IMG/VR virus record: IMGVR_UViG_3300044621_001281
Location: 1 to 41,368 of that record
DNA from: a virus
Length of the DNA stretch: 41,368 bases
Reading direction: 5' to 3' (one strand)
The position numbers were made by a program, and so were the translations under genes. Below are positions 8,698 to 15,583 of the stretch, one piece after another; positions within the stretch are counted from its first letter, which is position 1; every line of letters begins with the position of its first letter. Under the pieces are notes generated by a model that searched no databases, was not told the origin of the DNA, and saw only the letters and a program-made list of their open reading frames with translations.

Positions 8698-8928
8698 ATG
8701 TCAGGCTACTACCCAGCAGGTGTTACAGGAAACGAATACCAAATCGCAGGTGGACATAACTTCGATTCAGTTCGTGCAGAGGCTTGCTACAACGAAGAGT
8801 GCAAGATGTTCGAGGTTGAAGATGTAGAGGCAGAGGTTGAAATCGAGTTGTATCACGACATGGAGTATTACGAGTGGAAGTGTCCAACTTGCCAAGCAAC
8901 TAGAGACATTGAAAGAAATGTCGAATAA
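8698..8928 (+). CDS. Small zinc-ribbon-like protein
   Basis: 76 residues. CYNEEC near 30 and CPTC near 62 could bind one zinc, with an acidic stretch (EVEDVEAEVEIEL) between. Translation starts after AACGACGAAAGGAAAACAA. Monocistronic, with its own promoter and terminator. It could be a transcription or nucleic-acid-binding accessory; the family is not recognised. Confidence 0.75.
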   Translation: MSGYYPAGVTGNEYQIAGGHNFDSVRAEACYNEECKMFEVEDVEAEVEIELYHDMEYYEWKCPTCQATRDIERNVE

Positions 8929-8942
8929 GGATTAAAAAAAGA

Positions 8943-8975
8943 AACCCCGCCCAAAAGGCGGGGTTCTTTATTTTG
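8943..8975. terminator. Bidirectional terminator between convergent genes
   Basis: AACCCCGCC and GGCGGGGTT form a 9-bp stem with T-rich flanks on both strands. It separates convergent genes ending at 8928 and 8981. Confidence 0.85.
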
Positions 8976-8980
8976 TAAGA

Positions 8981-9469
8981 CTACGGCAATACTTCGACTG
9001 AGGTTCCAGCAAATACAGCCTTGATAAGTTCCTCTGAGTAGAGTCCAGCCTTAACCGCACTGTCGCTCTTGAAGTCTTCAAGGGCTTGTGCAGTTCCGAC
9101 ACTAATCCAGCCACGCTTGTCATCTCCAGCAGTCACATGACCTAGTTCAATGAGGCGTTCCTGAAGCACCGCAACAGAGTTACTGTTCTTTGAATACAGA
9201 GATTCAAACACAATCTTAGAAAGATAAACAGAAGTTCCATCGGCGATCTGCGATCCGACCACAGATTTTTTACCCCTGTTCTTCTTCTCAGCTGCTGCAC
9301 CTGGTTCTTCAACCGCAACAACTTCAGGCTCAACTACGATGGCAACTGGTTCTTCAACCTTGACCATCTCAGGTGCTGGCTCAGCCATCACAACAGGGAG
9401 AGTCTCAGGCTCAACTGCGAGCGCCTTAGGCTCTTCCATCTGATACAAACGCTCTGGTTCTTGACTCAT
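8981..9469 (-). CDS. Putative peptidoglycan-binding domain protein
   Basis: 162 residues. The N-terminal ~65 are a repetitive Glu/Pro/Val linker (VEEPVAIVVEPEVVAVEEP). The C-terminal ~75 (VAVLQERLIELGHV ... GWISVGTAQALEDFK) resemble the PG_binding_1 three-helix fold. It sits 2 bases downstream of the SLT lysozyme gene, so a joint role in wall binding during lysis is likely. No signal peptide is seen. The linker-domain boundary (RGKK) carries a copy of the GGGGTAAAAA motif. Confidence 0.65.
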   Translation of the reverse strand: MSQEPERLYQMEEPKALAVEPETLPVVMAEPAPEMVKVEEPVAIVVEPEVVAVEEPGAAAEKKNRGKKSVVGSQIADGTSVYLSKIVFESLYSKNSNSVAVLQERLIELGHVTAGDDKRGWISVGTAQALEDFKSDSAVKAGLYSEELIKAVFAGTSVEVLP

Positions 9470-9471
9470 AA

Positions 9472-10119
9472 CTATCCTTTGGTTGGGTATTCAGCAAGGA
9501 AAGATTCAAACCTTTCACTGCCTTTATTATAACCGCTAACCTTCCAAGCCGAGAAGTTAGTTCCTTTAGCACTCATGTGAAAGGCAATCTCTGCATTGGT
9601 CACAGGGTCAAGCAAGTCTGAGTTCTTTGCTAGTTCATACTTCTCGATGCGTGCATCTCCAAGTGCTCCTATCATGTTGATTTGGAACAGCCCGTATGAA
9701 TTATCACCTGTTCGGGTATTTGAGTTATGCGCTTTAGGACGACCATTAGACTCAGTCATCACCACAGCCCACGCTGTCTTCAGCCCTTGACCCTCAAACC
9801 CAACGAGTTTGAGCAAGTTCTTCAATTCAACTGGGGCTAGAGGTATAGACCTGTCTTCAAACAGCTCTAACTGCATCTGAATTTTCAGATTTTTTACCTC
9901 TTCGAGCTTCTCCTCCTGGGATTTAGCTCCAGCTATCCGTGCTGCTGCCAGATTGACGAGCCGCACTTCTTCCAATACAACAGCGGGTGCTGCTGCTCCT
10001 GCATTCGTTTCATTAGTTTCTGCACTTGCTGCCGCACTCCATACGACTGCTCCTGCTAGCACTGCTGCTATCACACCAAACGTAGTAGTTTCGGCATGGC
10101 GAAATAAAGGACTTCGCAT
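9472..10119 (-). CDS. SLT-type lytic transglycosylase / lysozyme, exported
   Basis: 215 residues. An N-terminal hydrophobic segment (about 13-33) after a positively charged start looks like a signal peptide or anchor. The SLT core is clear: WAVVMTESNGRPKAHN with the probable catalytic Glu, then NSYGLFQINM and the later FSAWKVSGYNKG. It would cleave glycan strands of host peptidoglycan. It is first in a two-gene unit with the PG-binding protein. AAAGGAG precedes ATG 10119, and a promoter lies at 10222-10252. Confidence 0.85.
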   Translation of the reverse strand: MRSPLFRHAETTTFGVIAAVLAGAVVWSAAASAETNETNAGAAAPAVVLEEVRLVNLAAARIAGAKSQEEKLEEVKNLKIQMQLELFEDRSIPLAPVELKNLLKLVGFEGQGLKTAWAVVMTESNGRPKAHNSNTRTGDNSYGLFQINMIGALGDARIEKYELAKNSDLLDPVTNAEIAFHMSAKGTNFSAWKVSGYNKGSERFESFLAEYPTKG

Positions 10120-10221
10120 TTGCTTCTCCTTTGTTAGGGGACATGGGCAGGTTGCTAGTTACTCGCAACCAATGGGCTAGGACGCCCTTCGTTCTGTCTA
10201 ATGTGTCGTTTCATCATGAAA

Positions 10222-10252
10222 ACCATAGCACACATGCAGGAAAGTCTGTCAA
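10222..10252 (-). promoter_or_regulatory. Promoter with inverted TTTCCTGCA element in the spacer
   Basis: Reading leftwards: TTGACA (10252-10247), then GACTTTCCTGCATGTG and a -10 near GCTATG. The spacer word is the reverse complement of that in most other promoters. The leader to 10119 has two hairpins: GGGC/GCCC and GGTTGC/GCAACC. Confidence 0.6.
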
Positions 10253-10267
10253 ACACAGACACTCCGC

Positions 10268-10663
10268 CTATGCGTAAGGGAGACTGTGTTCTTCTTCATA
10301 CCAGCGTGAGCCTAAACTGCTCCCCTTTTTGGTCTTTTTACGCTTGTCAGAGACTTCGAGCATCTCATACCAGACTCCGTGCAGAGGTTCCGCGAAATCA
10401 TAACCACGGGTCTTTGTCACCTGCGTCTTGAAATTGTCGTAGTTCATCTCCTCAATGCGTTCGGAAACCCAGAGATTCAACTGCTCCTTCGTAATGTAGA
10501 CGCGATACTCATAGTCGCGTCCCTGGAGTTCCACAATTTTTACCCCGAACTTCTTCACAAATCCTTCGAGGGACTTCTTATCGCGAGCGCGAACTGAAAT
10601 CTTTGTTCGGTCTTCCTTTGAAACAACCGCACTTACATAACCTGTATCAGTAAATAGCCACAT
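10268..10663 (-). CDS. Conserved actinophage hypothetical protein (MWLFTDTGYVSAV type)
   Basis: 131 residues. The start at 10663 (MWLFTDTGYVSAVVSKED) matches a protein type I recall from many actinobacteria and their phages, all beginning MW-F-T--G--S. A longer upstream frame overlaps the next gene and lacks a good ribosome-binding site; GGAAGAGAG precedes this ATG. Function unknown. The GGGGTAAAAAT motif is embedded in frame as GVKIV. Confidence 0.75.
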   Translation of the reverse strand: MWLFTDTGYVSAVVSKEDRTKISVRARDKKSLEGFVKKFGVKIVELQGRDYEYRVYITKEQLNLWVSERIEEMNYDNFKTQVTKTRGYDFAEPLHGVWYEMLEVSDKRKKTKKGSSLGSRWYEEEHSLPYA

Positions 10664-10665
10664 AA

Positions 10666-10812
10666 TTACTCTCTTCCACTTAGGACGGCGGACGAAATTG
10701 CTACTGCACCAAATGCCACCACGAAATCTGATGCTCCTACAAATGCAGATACAACCGCACTTGCTCCTGCGAGCGCCGAAATCAGCGCTGTCCAAACAAT
10801 GTTCTTAGGCAT
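10666..10812 (-). CDS. 48-residue hydrophobic membrane protein
   Basis: The frame from ATG 10812 to TAA 10666 encodes MPKNIVWTALISALAGASAV..., nearly all hydrophobic or small residues and ending SGRE. One or two membrane spans are likely. It overlaps the upstream stop by 8 bases and ends 3 bases before the next ATG. A holin or antiholin-like role is possible but unproven. Confidence 0.6.
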   Translation of the reverse strand: MPKNIVWTALISALAGASAVVSAFVGASDFVVAFGAVAISSAVLSGRE

Positions 10813-11005
10813 TAGTCACTATCTTTCTGTCTGGGCGGGTTCTACCCACCAATCTCTGGGACGGGTCTCTGAACTCAATCCCACCTGCTTTAATGGCTTT
10901 GCGTGCTGTCCTGTAGGCAACGCCCAACTTCTGGGCTACTGCCTCAACTGCCAAACCATCTGAATACATCTTCGCTGCTTCTTCAGCAAGGCGCTGACTC
11001 TTCAT
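10805..11005 (-). CDS. Small helix-turn-helix protein
   Basis: 66 residues. AAKMYSDGLAVEAVAQKLGVAYRTARKAIK is a typical resolvase/MerR-like HTH at about 10-40, with a basic C-terminus. It may regulate phage promoters; it is one of few candidates in the window for a DNA-binding factor acting on the repeated operators. Ribosome-binding site GAGGAGT. Confidence 0.65.
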   Translation of the reverse strand: MKSQRLAEEAAKMYSDGLAVEAVAQKLGVAYRTARKAIKAGGIEFRDPSQRLVGRTRPDRKIVTNA

Positions 11006-11007
11006 TT

Positions 11008-11499
11008 TTACTCCTCGTCTCTTGGTCTTTGAACTGTCTGCTTCGGGTCGAAACCCATGTCACGCATTTTGCGTTCCAACTCCTGCCCACCTTCTTCACC
11101 TGAAACGGCGCGACCGCTCTTCCAAGTAAAGGGTGTCGTATCTCCCATCGGCAAAACCCATAGGTGATACTGATTCGCACCATCAACCAACATGGCTTCA
11201 GGTGGGAAAATCTCTATTGCTTCTCGCTGTGGACCCGCAAGTTCGTTCTTGATGCGTTGGAAATGACGCCAATCCCTAATCGCCTTGCGCTGTTGATGTC
11301 TGATGCTTAGGTGCATAGGACCATCATGTCCCTGATGCGGTATCAAGTAGGTTCTGAATACAACATAGAACCTGTTCTGCCACATGGTTTCGCCTTCTTG
11401 CAACAAATCTTTTCGAGGCTTGCCATCAACCATCGGCATCGCTTCTACGAACTCGTCCCAAGTCGGCGCTGTTGTGCCAGCTTTTTTACCCTTTGCCAT
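11008..11499 (-). CDS. DUF7694-like protein
   Basis: 163 residues. MHLSIRHQQRKAIRDWRHF then QRIKNELAGPQREAIEIFP and VDGANQYHLWV match the domain I know as DUF7694, common in phages of many hosts. Function unknown. The basic start MAKGKK contains a GGGTAAAAAA site. It is 2 bases from both neighbours in the operon started at 11890. Confidence 0.75.
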   Translation of the reverse strand: MAKGKKAGTTAPTWDEFVEAMPMVDGKPRKDLLQEGETMWQNRFYVVFRTYLIPHQGHDGPMHLSIRHQQRKAIRDWRHFQRIKNELAGPQREAIEIFPPEAMLVDGANQYHLWVLPMGDTTPFTWKSGRAVSGEEGGQELERKMRDMGFDPKQTVQRPRDEE

Positions 11500-11501
11500 C
11501 T

Positions 11502-11681
11502 TCAGCCCCCAATCTTTGGAAGAGGAAGGTTCTTCATGTAAGCCTTCCGCGCTTCTCTTGTTGGTAGAGCGTCTCTTTCTTCCATCTGCTCTGGAGTCAT
11601 GTAGGCAAACTTCAATAGGAAGTCCGCGAAATCGCTATCTGAAGTCTGAGATAAGTCTTGACCAAATTTTCCTTTACGCAT
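11502..11681 (-). CDS. Small hypothetical protein (59 aa)
   Basis: ATG 11681 to TGA 11502: MRKGKFGQDLSQTSDSD..., then LLKFAYMTPEQMEERDALPT and a basic LP-rich end. It is coupled to the upstream membrane gene (TAATG) and ends just before the DUF7694-like gene. It resembles short phage proteins that accompany DUF7694, but no function is known. Confidence 0.6.
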   Translation of the reverse strand: MRKGKFGQDLSQTSDSDFADFLLKFAYMTPEQMEERDALPTREARKAYMKNLPLPKIGG

Positions 11682-11890
11682 TATTTACCCCCAAAGTAGC
11701 ACTCAACCATGTCGCCCCAGCAATACCCGTTCTCTGTCCACCAAAGGTTCTTGGCAACTGTCCAGATAACTACGAACGCGATTACTGCGATTAGACCGAA
11801 TACAACATTACGGCGCACTACATACTTGCGCTCTTGCTTCCACTTGGAAGTGTCGAACATAAATACTGCCTCTAGCACTTTGTCGAACAT
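11681..11890 (-). CDS. Small single-span membrane protein
   Basis: 69 residues from ATG 11890 (MFDKVLEAVFMFD). Charged N-terminus, then a span at about 28-47 (VVFGLIAVIAFVVIWTVA), then a Cys-containing tail. An in-frame ATG at 11908 belongs to the AATGACGAAAGG leader and is rejected. First gene of a leftward operon reaching 10268. Confidence 0.7.
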   Translation of the reverse strand: MFDKVLEAVFMFDTSKWKQERKYVVRRNVVFGLIAVIAFVVIWTVAKNLWWTENGYCWGDMVECYFGGK

Positions 11891-11927
11891 TTTGTTTCCT
11901 TTCGTCATTTTGTCTTACTGGATAAGT

Positions 11928-11954
11928 TTATTACATCTTCCTGCACTTTGTCAA
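11928..11954 (-). promoter_or_regulatory. Promoter with TGCAGGAAGA spacer element
   Basis: Leftward TTGACA (11954-11949), AAGTGCAGGAAGATG, TAATAA. The spacer is 15-17 depending on the -10 chosen. It precedes the 11890 gene. Confidence 0.65.
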
Positions 11955-11957
11955 GTC

Positions 11958-12131
11958 TTAGTAGCCTCTAATTTCTTTTATTCTTTGCTCTTCCTTTATG
12001 CGCTCCTCATAGCCTTCTAGCCACTCGGTGATTACATCAAGAATACTCACCTGAGACTTTGCTCTACGGCGCACCCCACCTGATAGGCGTCGGTATGAGC
12101 CATAAACTGCGCTGTCTGGTAGTCCTCGCAT
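11958..12131 (-). CDS. Small basic/acidic hypothetical protein (57 aa)
   Basis: ATG 12131 follows AACGACGAAAGGAAAGACA, the standard leader. The product has a basic half (YRRLSGGVRRRAKS) and a charged helix (YEERIKEEQRIKEIRGY). Its stop abuts the promoter at 11928-11954. Unknown family, possibly nucleic-acid-binding. Confidence 0.65.
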   Translation of the reverse strand: MRGLPDSAVYGSYRRLSGGVRRRAKSQVSILDVITEWLEGYEERIKEEQRIKEIRGY

Positions 12132-12169
12132 TGTCTTTCCTTTCGTCGTTTCTTCCTTACATAGATAAC

Positions 12170-12213
12170 TTTATACGAAAGTGCAGGAAAGTCAAGTCCA
12201 AATGCAGGAAAAT
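12170..12213 (-). promoter_or_regulatory. Promoter region with two TTTCCTGCA elements
   Basis: Leftward TTGACT (12195-12190) followed by TTCCTGCACTTTCG and TATAAA; a second TTTCCTGCA lies 20 bases upstream. The inverted orientation of the element matches the 10222 promoter. Spacing to TATAAA is short (about 14), so the exact -10 is uncertain. Confidence 0.5.
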
Positions 12214-12314
12214 AAAATAAATTTTTTGTGATTAAAACCACATCAAAAATGTCCGAATTGTCTTAACACTTTTGAGGCTAAGGCTGAGGGGGGCTTTTTA
12301 ACTTCCCAATAACT

Positions 12315-12899
12315 TTATCTAGTTGGCTGATGGCACTCGTCTTGCTGAACGAAAATCAAAAACTGCCCGCCTGTGTTGGGGTCAAGTTTCGCCGCGACCT
12401 CTAGCGAGCGCCGCACAGCAGCACGCACTGAAGAAACCGTGAATTTTTTACCCTCTAGCTCGTTGTGCAGCGATCCCAGCGCATACGATCCGCCTGATCC
12501 AAAAGCGTAGATCCCAGAAACATCTCTTGCCCAGTCATAGCCTGATCCAATTTCGTATGTAGCACCGTGCACTACGCAGAGAATTGTTGAGTCCTGACTA
12601 CCTTTTTCGCCATACTGCACATCATCAAACAATGATTTAAGTTCAGGGATAAATTTAGTTGCTACAAATCTGTCAAGTTTATTGCCAGAGCAATTGATAG
12701 GCGGCGCAGGTGGCTTGAATTGATAAGCCAATAAGTTGATAGCCCGCATGTCACCCGCTGCGCCCAGCAAAAAGGGCCCATTTTTTACTATCTTTGGATT
12801 ATCTTTTGGAAGATGGAAAACCCTGTCATCTTCAGTTACTTGGCTGTCACAACCAACCACAGACCAATGAGGTCCTTGCACAGCCACCATCGTTGTCAT
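12315..12899 (-). CDS. HslV / proteasome beta-type Ntn-hydrolase
   Basis: 194 residues. MTTMVAV at the start matches HslV, whose Thr after the initiator Met is the nucleophile. VVGCDSQ (Asp18) and NPKIVKN (Lys36) fit the catalytic Asp17/Lys33, LLGAAGD the AGxxGD strand, and AFGSGGSYALGSL the GSGG loop. Length is close to HslV (about 175). HslV forms a double-ring peptidase fed by the ATPase HslU; no HslU is seen here, though a MoxR-type AAA+ gene lies 6 kb away. It may degrade host proteins or process phage ones. An upstream 82-residue acidic gene overlaps its start. Confidence 0.8.
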   Translation of the reverse strand: MTTMVAVQGPHWSVVGCDSQVTEDDRVFHLPKDNPKIVKNGPFLLGAAGDMRAINLLAYQFKPPAPPINCSGNKLDRFVATKFIPELKSLFDDVQYGEKGSQDSTILCVVHGATYEIGSGYDWARDVSGIYAFGSGGSYALGSLHNELEGKKFTVSSVRAAVRRSLEVAAKLDPNTGGQFLIFVQQDECHQPTR

Positions 12900-13147
12900 T
12901 AGTTGTCCCAGAGAGCCTCTCGAAGTAATTCGTCATACTCCGCACCACAATGGGTGTGCTTCTTTGCAGAAATGTCTTCTTCTTCAATAATTGTGTCTAA
13001 ATCAAGAACAGCCGTATAGCCTTCTTCATCAAACATAACTACAAGTTTTACCCTGCCATCATTCGTATCATCAACTATGGCAACAACAAACTGCTGTCCA
13101 TCGGAATTCGTATGAACAGAGGAATCAAGAATTTCTATTTCAGACAT
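12899..13147 (-). CDS. Acidic hypothetical protein upstream of the HslV-like gene
   Basis: 82 residues, strongly acidic (DLDTIIEEEDIS), with a late KKHTHCG. GAGGT precedes the ATG. Its stop overlaps the HslV start (TAATG), so the two are made together and may act together, for example as adaptor or inhibitor; that is inference only. Confidence 0.6.
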   Translation of the reverse strand: MSEIEILDSSVHTNSDGQQFVVAIVDDTNDGRVKLVVMFDEEGYTAVLDLDTIIEEEDISAKKHTHCGAEYDELLREALWDN

Positions 13148-13204
13148 ACCTCAATCGTAGACCTGCTTTAGCAAGGTGATACGGCGGCACGCGAAACACC
13201 TCTT

Positions 13205-13235
13205 CCCCGCATAGGGTGTGCAGGAAAGGGTGCGG
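13205..13235 (-). promoter_or_regulatory. Weak promoter candidate with TTTCCTGCA element
   Basis: The leftward strand reads CACCCTTTCCTGCACACCC then TATGCG. The conserved element is present but no good -35 is seen. It lies about 70 bases upstream of 13147. Confidence 0.35.
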
Positions 13236-13257
13236 CAGGGGTAGCAATCCCGCCTCA

Positions 13258-13344
13258 TCAGCTCAGCGAGCGCGAAGCTCCAGCCAGAGCTGGAACTCTA
13301 GAATAAAACAAATTTTTACCCCTGATTTGCTGCTGCGAGCGCTG
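13258..13344. repeat. Palindrome island with GGGGTAAAAAT motif
   Basis: It holds GCGAGCGCG, the hairpin TCCAGC-CAGA-GCTGGA, TTTTTACCCC at 13313-13322 and GCGAGCGC, in the gap after the 13345-13563 gene. Similar composition recurs in other gaps of this block. Confidence 0.45.
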
Positions 13345-13563
13345 TTACTCCTCGACGATGCCAATTTCGTTGGAAACTGACTCCAAATCCCACCCGTAGT
13401 GACCCAACATAAATTGCTTTGCCAATCTAATGGCAAACTCATCGTCGTCTTCACCTTCGGCACGCAACTCCTCGTTTAGAACAACTGTCGTCATCATTGA
13501 GAAGTAATCACCAACAAACAAAACTGTTCGAGAAAGGTTTATCTCATCTATAGACTCGCTCAT
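13345..13563 (-). CDS. Acidic hypothetical protein
   Basis: 72 residues from ATG 13563, which overlaps the upstream stop (TAATG). MSESIDEINLSRTVLFVGDYF then AEGEDDDEFAIRLAKQFML and GWDLESVSNEIG. It resembles small phage proteins without known function. A palindrome-rich gap follows. Confidence 0.6.
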   Translation of the reverse strand: MSESIDEINLSRTVLFVGDYFSMMTTVVLNEELRAEGEDDDEFAIRLAKQFMLGHYGWDLESVSNEIGIVEE

Positions 13564-13922
13564 TATTTCCAACCCCCTAACCCATCAGCAAAATAAGTTC
13601 TTCCTGTCATAGCATCTCCTTCGTGCTTCCACGCCCAATCACAGCAAGGCTTGGCTTTGTCATCAGTTGGGTGAAGACCTCTTGGTAGTTTAGCCGCAAG
13701 CATCGGGAAAGTCTTCAGCATCTTCAGTATGCACTCGTGGCATAAATTCCACTCCAAATTTTTATCCCCCAACGCTGGAGCATTGTCTATGAAACCCCCG
13801 TAGTAACCCAACTCTTGAAAGTTAAACGCGATGCCATTATCAACAACTTCTTCTTGACTGTGACACTCTTTAGGAACACCGCACGCATCGCAAGTTTGGT
13901 AACCATAAAAAGGTTCAGTCAT
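13563..13922 (-). CDS. Zinc-binding hypothetical phage protein
   Basis: 119 residues. CDACG near 11, CHEC near 61 and CCDWAWKH near 92 give two or more potential zinc ligand pairs. NLCHECILKMLKTFP followed later by GLHPTDD is a layout I recall from actinophage hypothetical proteins. Coupled to both neighbours. Role unknown. Confidence 0.65.
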   Translation of the reverse strand: MTEPFYGYQTCDACGVPKECHSQEEVVDNGIAFNFQELGYYGGFIDNAPALGDKNLEWNLCHECILKMLKTFPMLAAKLPRGLHPTDDKAKPCCDWAWKHEGDAMTGRTYFADGLGGWK

Positions 13923-14079
13923 CGTAACAACCGCAACAATCTACGCAGAGTCTGTCATCATCTTTAGAACAATTAGGACAGAGATACTGGTCTAGTGTCT
14001 TCTCAGGTTCTTTGCAATCTTCGCAAACAATCTTTTCTAACTCTTGAATAGACATGTCCCGCAAGTGTTTTCTTGCCAT
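13915..14079 (-). CDS. Small cysteine-rich zinc protein (54 aa)
   Basis: Start at ATG 14079 (MARKHLRDMSIQELEK) with GAAGGTAAG upstream; a longer in-frame start would overlap the upstream gene by about 100 bases. Ligand-like pairs CEDC, CPNC and CVDCCGC suggest one or two zinc sites. It overlaps the next gene by 8 bases. Confidence 0.65.
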   Translation of the reverse strand: MARKHLRDMSIQELEKIVCEDCKEPEKTLDQYLCPNCSKDDDRLCVDCCGCYDD

Positions 14080-14086
14080 CAGATTT

Positions 14087-14332
14087 TTACTTACCTTCCT
14101 GCTCTTGTAAGTATTGAGCAATCTCTTCTCTTGTTGCTCCTGTTGCCTCTTGAAACCGCACCCACAAGTCTCCTGTTGTTGCATACATTTCCATCATCGC
14201 AAACAACTTATCCATTGAATAATCTTTGTGGTTCTTGTGCTTGTTAATTCTTTCTTGAAAGAAAGTTAGTAACATCGCCATGCCCATCGCAGAAAGTTCT
14301 GCTTCTTTTTCATTGAGTTCTAGTGTTGCCAT
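14087..14332 (-). CDS. Helical hypothetical protein
   Basis: 81 residues, predominantly helical (ELNEKEAELSAMGMAMLLTFFQERINK). AATGACGAGAGGACAAC precedes the ATG. First gene of a leftward operon preceded by a structured leader and promoter. Unknown function. Confidence 0.65.
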   Translation of the reverse strand: MATLELNEKEAELSAMGMAMLLTFFQERINKHKNHKDYSMDKLFAMMEMYATTGDLWVRFQEATGATREEIAQYLQEQEGK

Positions 14333-14360
14333 TTGAGTTGTCCTCTCGTCATTTTTAGGT

Positions 14361-14436
14361 ATACACGGAGCAACATCTTGTTTCCGACCCTCTAGAGTTC
14401 AAGTCGTTCAGGTGACCACTGCTGGACTCCGTGTAT
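14361..14436 (-). ncRNA. Structured 5' leader closed by a 10-bp helix
   Basis: ATACACGGAG and CTCCGTGTAT pair across 56 bases. The helix begins about where transcription from the 14444-14472 promoter should start, so the leader RNA would fold on itself before the 14332 start codon. It is not a tRNA (no T arm against the acceptor helix) and matches no riboswitch I know. It may be an mRNA-stabilising or regulatory leader. Confidence 0.55.
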
Positions 14437-14443
14437 GAAAGTA

Positions 14444-14472
14444 ATCATTTCACTTTCCTGCAACTTTGTCAA
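14444..14472 (-). promoter_or_regulatory. Promoter with TGCAGGAAAG spacer element
   Basis: Leftward TTGACA, 17-base spacer AAGTTGCAGGAAAGTGA, AATGAT. Close to the consensus of the set. Confidence 0.75.
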
Positions 14473-14536
14473 GTTTATTTTGCTGGCGTGTCGGCGAGCG
14501 CCACCACCACCATACCCACCACCACCGACATCTTTG

Positions 14537-14633
14537 CATCATTGAAAAGTTATCTGCATCTTGCAGGACCTGGAGGAACTGAACGATCAAGAATTTTTAC
14601 CCCCTGATTACGATCCGCGGCCGCAGCTTCCCA
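14537..14633. repeat. Intergenic repeat island (box A, palindromes, GGGGTAAAAAT)
   Basis: AAAAGTTATCTGCATCTTGCAGG, a diverged box A, is followed by CCTGG, GATC, TTTTTACCCCC (14594-14604), GATC and GCGGCCGC. The same order is seen at 14999-15066 and 23077-23139. Confidence 0.5.
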
Positions 14634-14671
14634 ACAAAAGAAAAACTCCCGCATCTTTCGACACGGGAGTT
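14634..14671 (-). terminator. Rho-independent terminator
   Basis: Leftward ACTCCCG and CGGGAGT flank a 12-base loop, followed by TTTTTCTTTT. It ends the 14687-14905 gene. Confidence 0.85.
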
Positions 14672-14686
14672 CTTGTTCTTCGACGC

Positions 14687-14905
14687 TTAGTTATTACTCC
14701 ACGCTCCGAAGTCAATGTCACTTGCTTCACGACGGGAGTCTGCCCAAGCCATCTCTCCGTAGTAATACTTCTTCTTCTTTGTTTCCTTGTTTGTAACTGC
14801 CCAGTAGTCCTGATAAAACTCTGCTGTCCCTACTGAAACTGATACTAAGTCGCTGTCATAGACAACTTCCCAGTTCTTTACCTTAGTAACACTTGGCTTT
14901 GCCAT
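14687..14905 (-). CDS. Small hypothetical protein
   Basis: 72 residues: MAKPSVTKVKNWEVVYDSD then EFYQDYWAVTNKETKKKKYYYG. Beta-rich with a Lys/Tyr patch. It has its own promoter (14933-14961), leader AACGACGAAAGG and terminator, so it is an independent unit. Not recognised. Confidence 0.65.
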   Translation of the reverse strand: MAKPSVTKVKNWEVVYDSDLVSVSVGTAEFYQDYWAVTNKETKKKKYYYGEMAWADSRREASDIDFGAWSNN

Positions 14906-14932
14906 AACAATCCTTTCGTCGTTGTTAAAAGT

Positions 14933-14961
14933 AATCTAACACTTTCCTGCATCTTTGTCAA
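14933..14961 (-). promoter_or_regulatory. Promoter with TGCAGGAAAG spacer element
   Basis: Leftward TTGACA, AAGATGCAGGAAAGTGT (17), TAGATT. The cleanest example of the consensus. Confidence 0.8.
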
Positions 14962-14995
14962 GCATCTTCGTTCATGTCACCAAATAGCGGCGCAT

Positions 14996-15070
14996 CATTA
15001 AAAAGTTGTTTGCACCTGGTGCAGGTTTTTTGCTGACGCAGCCTCAGCTCCTGGAATTTTTACCCCGCAT
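14996..15070. repeat. Intergenic repeat island
   Basis: AAAAAGTTGTTTG (box A), the palindrome GCACCTGGTGC, then CTCAGCTCCTGG and TTTTTACCCC (15057-15066). It lies between the promoter at 14933 and the terminator at 15091. Confidence 0.5.
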
Positions 15071-15090
15071 CTCCGCACGCATCTGGGCAA

Positions 15091-15119
15091 AAGAAAAACC
15101 CCCGCATCTCTGCGGGGGC
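15091..15119 (-). terminator. Rho-independent terminator
   Basis: Leftward CCCCCGCA-GAGA-TGCGGGGG followed by TTTTTC. It ends the 15146-15505 gene. Confidence 0.9.
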
Positions 15120-15145
15120 TTCACTCCTAATTGGGGGGTTAGGTT

Positions 15146-15505
15146 TTACTTGGCGACTAGCACCACATACTTGCTAAGGGTCTGTGTTGCTTCGTATGCC
15201 TCTGGGAAGGCGGTCTTTAGGGCTTCGGTGTCAATACCGCGTCGTTCGCGGTGTGAAACCTCTAGGCGGAGAGTTCCGTCTGGGAGAAGTCCCTGTGTAG
15301 CCTCACCAAGATAAGACTTGATTTGTGCCTCTAGTTCTTTCTTTTCTTTTTCCATCTTTGTGATGAGGTCACGCTTTTCAATGAACTGCTCAATCACAAT
15401 CTGGGTTGTCTTGTCGAGATAAACCGCATTTGCCTTTGTCTCAACTGTGGTTGTTACTTCTACTACTGGTGTTGCTATTGTCTTTGTAACTGTTGCCTTA
15501 GACAT
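15146..15505 (-). CDS. Coiled-coil protein, possible recombination accessory
   Basis: 119 residues. A Thr/Val-rich start, a coiled coil at about 40-70 (IEKRDLITKMEKEKKELEAQIK), then LLPDGTLRLEVSHRERRGIDTEALKTAFPEAYE. The last part resembles the small domain found C-terminal to YqaJ-type phage exonucleases (R--ID---LK---P--Y). If so, it may support a recombinase encoded elsewhere. Confidence in that role is low. Confidence 0.65.
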   Translation of the reverse strand: MSKATVTKTIATPVVEVTTTVETKANAVYLDKTTQIVIEQFIEKRDLITKMEKEKKELEAQIKSYLGEATQGLLPDGTLRLEVSHRERRGIDTEALKTAFPEAYEATQTLSKYVVLVAK

Positions 15506-15532
15506 AACTAAGACTCCTTTTCATTTTGTCAT

Positions 15533-15575
15533 TTCTCTCGGAGACTTCCTCAGAGAGGTTCTCAGGTTTCCCTGA
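15533..15575 (-). ncRNA. Leader with two stem-loops
   Basis: The leader between the promoter at 15584-15613 and the gene at 15505 holds TCAGG-GAAA-CCTGA, a GNRA-type tetraloop hairpin, then a second hairpin built on TCTCT/AGAGA and GAG/CTC. Unlike the other leaders its ribosome-binding site is AAAAGGAG. It could control translation or mRNA stability. Confidence 0.5.
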
Positions 15576-15583
15576 TAGATAAA

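Noticed and set aside
12047-12241. Minus-strand ORF of 64 residues
   Set aside because: Its frame is out of register with the leader; the 57-residue frame from ATG 12131 follows the standard ribosome-binding leader.
14361-14436. tRNA gene
   Set aside because: An acceptor-like helix and a GTTCAAGTC-like word exist, but the T arm is not next to the 3' acceptor strand and no anticodon arm fits.
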